DNA of 64,000 nucleotides from Pomphorhynchus laevis (lineage: Eukaryota; Acanthocephala; Palaeacanthocephala; Echinorhynchida; Pomphorhynchidae): assembly GCA_012934845.2 (NCBI GenBank), contig WNNJ02002157.1, positions 1 through 64,000 on the forward strand, given 5' to 3'. Below are positions 24,401 to 36,400 of the stretch, piece by piece. How positions within the stretch are numbered: the stretch's first letter is position 1; the number at the start of each line of letters is the position of its first letter. Made by a program: the position numbers and the translations under genes. Below the pieces are notes generated by a model. The model was given only the letters and a program-made list of their open reading frames with translations. It was not told the DNA's origin and did not search any database.

Positions 24401-27400
24401 TGTTTCGTTGCTCCCTACACAATGATTACTTTACCATTTATATTTTTGGCATACTATTTGATCCAAGTAAGACATTTAATTATATTTTCCATTCATTAAT
24501 TATTAATATACTATTAGAGTATAAATAAAATCATATTTTGCAATTTTAGTTAATTGTTATTTATTAATAATAATTAATATTTATTAAAATAAATCTATTA
24601 ATAATTTATTATTACTTTTTCTTACTTTAATTTAAAATTTTACTATAATATTTTTTATGATAAAGTGAAAATATTAACTTAAATTGTTCAATGATACGTT
24701 CGATGTCCTTTCAAATTGTTCAGGTCGTTTAAACATCGAGAGGAATAATAAGATAAGAAATTATAGTTCATTAATTTATTATTTTATTATTTCTCTCGAT
24801 GTTTAAAGGCCTTAAACAATTAACTTCAATGGAAAAATAATGCTCAGATGATATCCCAAATTCATCAGCTGAAACAACCGCTTTGTTATGGTGTATATTC
24901 AACTAAGCTTGTTTGTGTCTGATCGATAAACCCAGAAAGCTCTTTGTGTAGAACTGTCACAGAATCGACTGACCAATTTTTCAATTCTTCGAATTATTCA
25001 CGATCACAATGTTACACTTACAAACCTAATTACAAACCTAGTAATTAGGTTTGTAATTAAATAAATTACTATAAATAAAATTACACACCTAATAACGCAC
25101 CTAGTAAGCATCAATTTAAAGAAAATAAAATCATAAATTTTCCTAAATGAAAACTATGTACCAAATGCTGAAGTATGTTTTTCTTCAAGTTACACGCGTT
25201 GAAAATGCTCACATATATGACCAACATATGCGCGGGATCAAATCGATGGAGGGTACCACAAAAAGACTTACCTACAACTCGCTCTTTTTGTGGAAGGTCT
25301 CGAATTATGGCAGATAACATCATTATAGGTTGGCTTGATAATTTTGATATCGTAGTCTTTGTTGAGTCTTTTATCAAAAAATCATTGCTGGGTTTATACA
25401 CTGTTGACAAGCCGGCAACGCTCGACCAGTCGCCAGACTGATTTCTCTGTTCTAGTTTATTCTCAGCATCTATTTCTAAAATCATCATATTTTAACCTAT
25501 TTCATTCTATCGTTGACATTATTGATAATCTTCCCATTGCCTAATTCTTTCAACTCAAACCGATTGCTTTAACATTCGTATATGTGCTCCATTATCTGTG
25601 GAACTTTATCATTTAAAAATTCTTTCATATGTATAATCTTAATCTTCAAATCTGGAAGAACACTTGCTGTATGAATTTTAGAATGGTTGCAACTTTATTG
25701 ACCTGATATTCTCAAACTTGCTTGTATGCTCTATTCACCTTGAGGTGGGTTCATCTACTCAAAAAGAAACATAGAATCTTAAAGCTGAAAAGGCTCTTTG
25801 GCTGCGCAGATGCCTACCATGTTTTAATTGCTCTTGTATTTCCTTAAGTTCATGGGTAAAACACTTCCGCCATATTCTAAACGACTTCGATACCGACGAG
25901 ACATATACCTTCAACATTCAATTTTCAGCCAACGAAATATAACGAGCTTTGTTTTTAAAGAAAAGGTTTATGGCCCTTACGTATGTAACACAAATTGGAA
26001 TAGGTGAATTGTGTTGTTAAATAACGCTTTACCAACTTCTGTCATGACATCCTAATTTTCTCTACTGCTCTAGCAGTCAATTGTCCTTGTACATCGTATT
26101 CGTAGATTTCCAAGAAGCTTTTGATTCAGTAAATAGATAGTAAGTCTTTCGAAACGTTTGCTCAAAATATTAGTATATCCTGACGTTTTATTATGCTGTT
26201 AGATTCGTTATTACAATCAACATCTCTGTGCATCGCTAAAACAAGGGGATGCTCGTTTATGTTTTTATTTTATGGTTTTATTTCAAAGCATAAACTTAAT
26301 CTCAAGTTTTGAAAAACTAAATAATTATTGGAGCTGGATCAAAGGAAAGTATAAATTTCTTTTTTCCTTTGATCCAACTCCAATAATTATTTATCAATAA
26401 TTGATCAGTAACAACTATTTAAAAACAGATAAAACTAGTGAAATTCCACAGAGTTGATCGCCCTGGTTGCTATGATCATCTATCTTTTAAGAGTGAACAT
26501 TTGGAAATCTGTAAAAGTTACAAATACCTTGAAATAATGGTGCCGTCTCATTGGCCTGTAACACTGCACTTCGAACTAAAGCCTTAAAAATCTCTATGCG
26601 AACAGCATGTGATAGCAGCATATGTTTTCTTTATTTCGAAAATAATCCTTAGTTTTTTAGAGTCATGTTAATTAATATTATCACCTACTAGATACAAACT
26701 TTCTATGCTAATCTAAGAGCTGCAAACTTTCTCTAGATAAATAAATACATGTTAATATTTGTAAAGTAAACGCTAGATATTTCATCAAACGTCTGTTATC
26801 AACAGACGTAGCCCTAATGACGCAACTTGTTTCTTACTTAAGTTTGTGATAAGTATCGACTTCTGTGTACAGAATAGTTTCTTATGAATTTTAATAATTT
26901 CCAATCTAAATTATCAATACTTTACGCAGAACTCTTAGAAACACCGCGTATACGCAATCCCAGTAGCGGAATGCGTAAGTTTTCAATACCCACTTATATA
27001 GCGGGAATCTGTTTTACCACACAAATTCTGCTCTGTTCGGTTTATGCTATTCCAATGTATACTATTGCATTTGTAGATTTGTTGCTTTGCAAAAGCCACG
27101 TCTTTTCGTGTTATCATCTCGTGAAGATGCCGTAAATAAAATAATAATTTTAATGCCGGTGAAATATATATGTTTTACAGACCCATCAAAACTTTTTACT
27201 GCTTAATTTTTTATCTGAGTACGACATGCAATATTTGTCCTGCCCTCCAGACGAGTATTGATTCTATTTGACTTTTTATAACTTTTTGTTTGTGCTTAAA
27301 CCGATGGGCACATAAAGCTTTTTAAAATTTTTAATATTTATTTTTATTTTGTAATTGAACTAATCATGCATATTAAGACATTAGTTTATTGAAATTTGTG

Positions 27401-30400
27401 TCTCATAATATAAAACGTTATCTTGACGTCATTGTCAATGATCATTCCATGGTTTACCTCATTCAAATTGACTGGCAATAATAAACGATTCTAATTCTAT
27501 TTCGACAATGTTTGATGAGATTATTTAATTAACGTCTTATAAAATCATTGAGTCGGAATGAGGCATGCTGGGTGGAAATATTTGTGAATGGTTTTAGGGC
27601 CAAACCCAGCCAAAAAACGTTAAAAACGTTTAAGATTTTATTATCAATATTTCTTGCACAATTGGTGGAAGAAATATTGATAATAAAATCTTGTATAAAA
27701 TGTAAAGAAAGAAGCATTAAGTTCTAAAATTTTAATAACTACCGATTTTCTATATAACCACTATACTATGTAATCTTATTATATTAGATAATTGCTCCAC
27801 ATGGAGCAAATAGTCATTTTTTACAATTCCTGCATACTCTCAATCAATACTAACATATATCTTACTTTTTTCATTATCCCGAAAAGAGCGCAGTGACTTT
27901 ATGCGAGTTAACAGTGATGCTCAAGTAATATTTGAGTGCTACATTTGATTCAATTCTAGTGAATATTTTCGGAATAAAAAGAAGCTCCATCACTTTTTGA
28001 AAGCTTACTGAGCATTCTAATTTGTGTTATTCCAGTAACCGATTATATTCAACTGCGCTACGATCAAAACGAAAATTGTCAAAAGCTTGTTGTATGACTG
28101 AACATACAAATAAAAGTTTTCTCTATCAAAATCTGGATTACATAATAGTCCGTAGTTTTAAACTTCTGTAGCGTCTCTCTGATTATTATCGGAATACTAT
28201 CTTATTATATATTTTGACTAACTGTTATATGTTTTATGACTAAATAACATATAGTTATTTGGTCATAAAGATAAATAAATTAGTAATCTGTTTTTATCAA
28301 TCTGTAATCTGTAATAAAAGTGTTCAAAATGGCGATGTTGTTAGTTGTTAAATAAATAAAGGGTCTTGAATTGAATAAAATATAATTATTTACATTCAAA
28401 AATATTTAATGTTAAAAATAATAATAGAATACATTAATTTTATACAAACATAATACTTTGTATTTATTAAAGTATATACAGTATAGTATTATTAAGATAC
28501 GGGGCAATAATATGCGATAACTTAACAATAACTGATTTTTTGTATAATTTTTTGAATACAAAAATTATTTTTTATTTATTAAATTTAGTAATTTTTATTT
28601 TTTGAATAAAAAATAATTTGTTTTTATATCATTACAAAATTAATTACTTTTTCTTTTTGTATTTTAGTATATGTATCGCCGATGTTGTAGAAACCTACAA
28701 CGATTTAGTGCATGTAGTTTGTCGCCCTTGTTTGCGCACATTTCAGAAACTATTAACGGCTTGTTGACCCTAACTGCTTTAAACGCAAATGATTGGTTCG
28801 ATAGCGGATATTAATTAATATTAATATTTTATTTAGGTTTTATTTGAAATTCCGAACGATTTTACTTGATGCAATTCGATATTCGTTTTTTAACAACGTC
28901 GTATCTTGTTGGCTACACATGCGACTTATTCTCATTGTTAGCCTATTAATCATTTGTAAGTTAACGTGTATCTAACTATTTCCAATATTAATTTGTTTAT
29001 TTCTTTTAATTTATTTATTCATTTTTTGTTTCAAAATGTGTGTTGTTCAATTTTGTGTTTTATGCATATTTTGTTCTTCGGTATTTTCTTTTTAAGTAGA
29101 AATGCCGAGAACACTTTTATACCATACATCCATACTTGTATTTTCGCATAAATGTTAGAAATTTTGTGAACATTTTAAAAATTTTAATCCTGATGATGAT
29201 AGCAGGAGCAATCGAAATATTTTACTGTTAAATAAAGGGTAATTTTCTCTCGATCAAAACTATCTTATCGAAAATGGAAGTTTTCGATTATTCTCATTTT
29301 CATGCATTTAATTACCCCATACTCTCAGCATTTACCTCTTCAAAAATTGACACATCGCTGATGTGACCTATCATAATTTTCACATTGACACAAAAAACAA
29401 CGATAACTCTCGTAATTTTTTAAAATCAATTCTATAGCGTGCAAATCATTCGACATCCCATTGCTAAGAAATTAATGCCGATAAAATTTTGATGTTATTC
29501 TTTTAATTTATACTAATAGATTTTTCTCCAATCCGACAAGCTGCAGTGAGCATTAATTAACTCATCTCAGATTAGTATATAAGAATATAATAAACTATCA
29601 GATTAATATTAATTATTAATTTTGAATTTTGGAGCAAAATCAACAAAAAAGTTATTTATATTTCGCTAGTTAACCAAAACATTTTTATCAGATAGTTTGT
29701 GATATTAATTTTACCCAAACTTTTTTATGTAATCGCACGTTGATGTAAAATTGAATACATGTGAACAAACTATGTTTGGTTTGCTCTAAAATTCAAATTT
29801 TTTAATATAAATCAAAATAATTTTTTAATTAATTATATATATCGGAACTAATACGATGATAAATCATTATAAGGCCAATTTTCGGTAACTACTGTCATAT
29901 CATCAGACAAAACGTTTCAATTTTTTCTTTCTTTTATCAACATTGGAAAATATCGAAACATTATTTTTCAGTAACAATTTTTCGTTTTGTCTGTAAACCC
30001 GATGATTGTGACATCATCGGGTATGATGTCATAATTATGACATCATACATTAATCGACATCATTATGCTAATTTTCCTTTCAAAAAATAATATTTTTGTT
30101 ATATGCAAGAAAAATTTTTGATTCTATTGATATCAATACTTAAATCTGAAATTTTGGATTTAATGGATATTTACTTGAATCTGTTAAGCATCATCTGCGT
30201 AAGAAACTCAAGAAAATAGTGGGATGTGTACCCTCGAATTTGTTGTTGATCATGGCTTGCTGCCCTCTTATAATTGATGTGATCATTAACGGTTACAAAA
30301 GAATATGTATGCTGTGTAGCAAAGGAACTTTATGATCATTTAGTCTCAAAAATATACAAATTTTATTTAAATTAAACTGAAAGTTATCGATGTTCGATAT

Positions 30401-33400
30401 TGGATTTTATCATAAAAATACGAATTATGTTTATATAAGACCTTTCTGTTTAATAGCATACTGTTAACTAAGTCTTAATCAATTTTAAATTTTAATATTT
30501 GTGAGCTATTAAATAGTATTTCAAACTTTGAATTTTGGAACAGGATAAATAAACTATTATTTTTTATATTTCGCTAGGTGCTGCGTTATGTTTCTGTGTA
30601 AAATGATGATAGCATCATCTATCATCATGTGCTAAAATTTTAAATTTAAAAAGATTGATCAAGATCACTTATTTTAAATTATTTTAAACATTAAATATTA
30701 TTTTAATGTTTTTTAAATATATATCATTTTCGTACTTTTTTCTGACTTATATATTTTTCTAGGTGTTTGTTTTGTAACGATTAAAAATGAATTAAATGAT
30801 CAAGTTGATCTGGCGTTTACGGGTCTCGCTGTCACATACCTATTAAACCTTGTAAATCAATTAAATGGACTAGTTAGCTCTATGGCAGACACAGAGAAAC
30901 GGTTCGTTAGTGTAGAACGCGTTCACCAGTATACTAACGAAGAACTCAAAGCAATTTCACCAACACTACTGCAACCTCAAAAGAGAGAAGGGCAGCAGGT
31001 AAACTTCTCAAGTTTTGTTAATTTTTTGATTTGCATTTATTTCATTCAGTGAACGATTATTAGGAAATATTTATTAACAGACAATAGTTAATATCACATT
31101 TTGTATGATCCATAAGTAGAATTGCCGACCTTTATTGATGATCAATACTATGGGTGATCATCAATCGTAGTAAAAACAAAACAATTTATTAACTAAAAAA
31201 GAATTAATCGGGAGCAGACAATTACGGCTATTTACTGTTCTCGTCTCTTTAATTCAATGCGCTGTCTAAATGTTAAAAAGATCTGATGCTTCTTCGAATT
31301 TTTATATAGCGCTTGTTTTTCAGCAAAGAGATTACACCTGTTTAAACGAGCAATTTCGAAAGCTCTTTTTAGCCTTATCAATACTATGGGTGGTCATTAA
31401 TCGTAGTAAAAACAAAACAATTACTTAACTTTGATACTTAATCGTTCGTCACGATTTATTTGAATTAATTTGGACACGATTCATTTGTAAACAAGCTTTT
31501 GGATAACTTAAAATGGCATATAAAATTGATATGAAATCAAATTAAAAAATTGTCGATTGCAGAAGAAACATATTTTAAAATACTTTTTTTGCAATTGTTC
31601 AAAATTGCAAATCCATCATGCATTGAAAAAAATTGTAAATTTTAAATTATTAAAACATACCACCTATGTTTTAATAAATGGAATTAAAAATCAAAAAAAT
31701 TAAACTCAAACGTAATTCCTAATGTTTTTAATTTAAACACGCCCTTTTTAGCATATTGGACCTTTTTTTACTGTTTAATTCTACTATATATTTTAAATTC
31801 TATTTACATTAGGTTTACGTCTGTAACTATAAATTCTTCTTTTTCAATACTTAAAATGTTCTGATATTTTTGCTACTTTATAGGATTTCTGAATAATTTT
31901 TTTGATATCGATCTTTTAAATTGATTTATTTTTATTTCGTCGACCTTGCTTTAAAATTAGATATAATAGAAATAATGGGTTGAAATCAATTATCTTTCGT
32001 GGGTTGCGTGAGAACATGAGAGCAAAAGGATTCTTACATTTTTACTATTTCACCGATTCGGAGTAACTAAATACATGTGTCTTCTGATAATCGGTATCTT
32101 TGAATATATTTCATCAGCTCAATTATTCTTTAATTATCAGATGATCATATTTAATGATGTTGCATGTCACGTCGTACATCATTTTGGTTTAAAGCGCTTA
32201 AAATCACTTGCCTCTAATGAATATTGATATCATAAAGACGATGAATGGTTGATTGAATATCGTCAGAGTTTGATAAGATTTAAATTAAAAAAATATTTTA
32301 TTAATATTAATAAAATTATAATTTTGTTGACCCTTCATTTTAGTTTATATTTTTATTGTTGTTCGCTATTCGGATTTGCATATCTGCAATAATAAATCGA
32401 TTGCCCGTAAAAATTTAAATATTTTTGAAAATGCATGATGGATTTGCAATTTTGAACAATTGCAAAATAATGTTTTTTCTGTAATCATCACTTTTTAAAG
32501 TTGATTTTATTTCGATTTTGTCAATTCTATTTTTCAATTTCCTTGTACATGTGTCGAGTAAAGATGTGTATTAAATTTATAATTGTATTTTAAGTTTATT
32601 TGAACCAACATAGTTTAGCTGGATCATCGAGTTTATTGATCGAAGAAATATCGATCATCGAACTCGAAGTTGAGATAAGTGCAAATGTGCTTTAATAAAT
32701 GGAATTTGAGAAATGTCAATTTGTTTTAGTACAACATCTGCTGTAGAAATCTAGGTCAACAGTTCCAATAAAGGGATACGGCAGTAAATTAACTATATTT
32801 TTATAAAAATATGTTTGCGTTTTATATTTGCATTTCATTAACTTGGTCATGTTTATATTTTATCCACATATTTATAGTTTTGAATCAAAAATATGAGCAT
32901 TCAATAATTAATAAATTCCCTATTTTTGATTTAAATCATCCACACATACACTGACAAAATTTGCAATTTGGAATATTCCCAATTAATTCGTATAATTTAA
33001 AAGTTTTTTTTTTCAGATTAAAGTTATTTTTACGATATATTTTGTTTTTCTTATCAAACTTTTATCAATTTATTTTTTAACCATAAAAATAAGGAATTAA
33101 GGTTTTTCAATCAGTAGATAAATAATAAACCATCTCTGTGATTTAAAGTTTATTTTAAATAATTGATCGAAATATTTACAGATTTTAGCTAATTTTATTT
33201 ATTGTGCAAAAAATTGATTGCATCAAATCCTAATTTAATTATTTAACTGCTTTATTTTAATTAATTTAACTAAAATAGCATTATTTAATTGAAATAACAT
33301 TAATTAGCTAAAATGAGTTCAAGTACAGAATTTTGATAGCTGCGGTTGTTATGTTCTAAACAATTTTATTTCTTTAAAATTGAATTTATTCAATATTTGC

Positions 33401-36400
33401 CTTTTTAGTCTATAGTATCAAAAGTCAAAATTTTATTAGAGATACATTTATATATTAGATATATTTGATATATCTAATATTTTATGTTATATAAATATAA
33501 CATAAATTATAATATTTAATATAAATATTAAATATTTATATTAAATATAAATATAATATAAATATTATATTTATAAATATTTATTAACATAAATAAATTT
33601 ATTAATATATTTATTAGCGTAAATCTAATATTTTATATTCTAATACATATTCTAATAAATATTTGATATTTATTATATTTACTAATTTATTTGTTACGTG
33701 TTATACATGAAGCTTTTTTTTATTAAAAGGCAATAATATGATTAATAATAAAGATGATTCTTTTATAATTTAAATAAATACTTAGTATGAATAAAGCATA
33801 CTTTTGACTTAGCAATTAATTATTTAGTTAATTATTTATAATTAATCATTATTAATTACCTATTAAATAATGTGTTTCTCTTTCTAATGCAGTGTTCCTA
33901 CTTAAAATACGAAGAAATAAGTTGAAATGTTATACCTTAATATATATTCATACTCATATTATGCTATCTAAATAGCATTAATCTTAATATTAATATATCC
34001 TTCTTAATATTAATAGATAAATATTAAGACCAATAGCGACGATATACATTGTGAACGTTTCGTTATCAACCTTTACTTTATGTATTCTCTATTGAATACT
34101 GGTCTTTGTGAGCAACATCGAGTTTGACATTATACATTAAATTTAATCTAGAACAGATACTAGGCAGTTTGTCTAGTTGTCAAGACCACAATTATTGTAG
34201 CTTAATATTAATTTACAACCAAGTAATTAAGAAAGGCTTCGGCAAGAGTATAAAGTTATTTATATTATCGTTAAGTTGTTAATTTGGTACATGTAGACTC
34301 TTCTAGGTGAAACTGTTAAAATACAACATTCACACAACAACGTTACAGATTATCCGTATTTAAGGACGTAGTTGATGTAAAAGAACTAAGTTTCGAAAAT
34401 GTATCGTTGGCGTATGATAGTCGTATTGTGATAAGCAATCTGAATCTTCACGTCGTTAAAGGTGATCCTTTGGGTCTTGTTGGCAGAACTGGCAGTGGAA
34501 AATCATCAACACTGAAGAGTCTTATTTTACATGACATGATTCATTCTGGTCGTATTGTAATCAACGATTCGATTGATATTACCAAATTGCCTGAATCTGA
34601 CATGAGGTTGCTATTTTGCATGATGATTAAAAGCATTTCCATTTTTGAACAGATATATGATCAGCTTTGTGACACAAGATGCTGCTATATTTAACGGCAG
34701 CTTAAGATTTAATCTCGATCCACAAGGAACTGCATCCACTAGACAATTAATTGATGTTACCAAAATGCTCAAATTAACTGACTTTTCGAATGAAGGTTAG
34801 TTTACTAAATGAAAATTTATGCTTGTAAGAAAACTAAGAAAACTTTTACCAATTCTACTGTACATTGAACTTATCAAAAATATATAAAAAATCACCAAAA
34901 GTAATTACTTGAGCCACATCGAGTTTGACATTATACATTAAATTTAATCTAGGAACAGATACTAGGCAGTTTGTCTTGTTGTCAAGACCACAATTATTGT
35001 AGCTTAATATTAATTTACAACCAAGTAATTAAGGAAGGCTTCAGTGAGAGTCTAAAGTTATTTATATGATCGTCAAGTTGTTTACTTGGTACATGTAGAC
35101 TCTTCTAGTTGAAACTATTAAAATACAACATTCACACAACAACGTTATAGATTATCCGTATTTAAGGACGTAGTTGAAATTAAAATAATTAATAATTTTT
35201 TAAGTAAAGGAATTAACTAAATTTTGACAAAAATTTAAAAACGTAGAAAATTATAAATTATAACTATAAATTATAATTATAAATTATAAATAATTAATAA
35301 TTATAAATTATTATAGTTATATTTTATTAAGGCTACTGAATGTCTTTTAAATGTCAGAACTATTAGGCTTTGGCCTTTTTCCTTGACACCCGTAAATGTT
35401 TATTTAAAAATATTTTATGTTATTTAAGACAATATATAATTGACATTGGTGCACGCAATTTAAATACAAAATCAATCCAAATAGCTTCCTGATACATTAA
35501 AGTTTTCTCGCTTTTATCCCAGATACATTGCTCGACAATACATTACCTCTTATATTATTAAAATGTGATGATAGATCATTACTAGTAATTGTTCTCGATT
35601 TGGCATCAGAAGTACGGGAGCTAATTGTGCTCCTGGCCTTCGATATTGTTCGTTTTCTAGCTTTCGTAGGTGACCTTGTTACTTTGCTCTTATTTTCCTT
35701 CTTATTATCCTTTTTCGGCATCGTCAGGATGTAAATTTGCCCGCTGTAATGTGCAATATTTAATTTGAAAAGCTTCAACAAATGCCATTTCGCGCCAATG
35801 AGAAATATAAATCGACATTTATCAAAATTGCTTTAATGTATTTTAAATTACAGTAATTTCAATAATCATTTTATAAAACAAAATCCATCACATCCTATAC
35901 AATATAGAGCGTATAATACTATTCTAGCCATTTTAGGATTTCCACGATATTTTTCCAACTAACAATTTAAGCATATCGAAGTATAATTTACACTGAGGGA
36001 TCATGCCTTATCTGGTATATTATATAAAATAAATACGAATATTGATTAATCCCAGACAATGTTGTTGAACAACACATTATTTAATAATTTAAAGAATTAT
36101 GAACAGACTGATTTATAAACTTTGTGCTAAAATGACACATTTTTATTTCATTTATAAATTTGAAAAATTTTTATTATTCAAAACAAATATATGATAGTAA
36201 AATTACAGACAGATTTATGTATAATATTAAATAAATAGATTGATAAATATTTTTATAATCCATTTAAAAATTTATTTTCATTCACTTCAATAAAATCAAA
36301 ATAATATAAAAAGCGCTGCTGCAAAACAGCTGTCCTCTAAAGTGATTTCATTTCACAAATTACAAAAGCTCAAACTATATAGCTTTATGATAACAGAAAT

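Larger units (their letters stand above)
24467..28667. other. Intron 9, filled with repeats and LINE debris
   Basis: Besides LINE F and the element at 26319, it contains foldbacks at 24714-24823 (arms of about 45 bp), 25018-25056 and 27632-27692. Open frames at 25111-25488 (minus) and 26884-27135 (plus) have some protein-like character but no family that I recognise. Confidence 0.6.

Noticed and set aside
26884-27135. Open frame resembling transporter exon 10 ('KLSILYAELLET')
   Set aside because: Its phase does not connect to the next exon. The segment 28668-28795 matches the family far better and restores all phases, so this is a decoy or an unrelated relic.
29185-29225. Possible working hammerhead (CTGATGA...GAAA) in intron 11
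   Set aside because: Helix II is at most three pairs and I could not find a convincing cleavage site with paired helices. Kept only as a terminal-motif relic.
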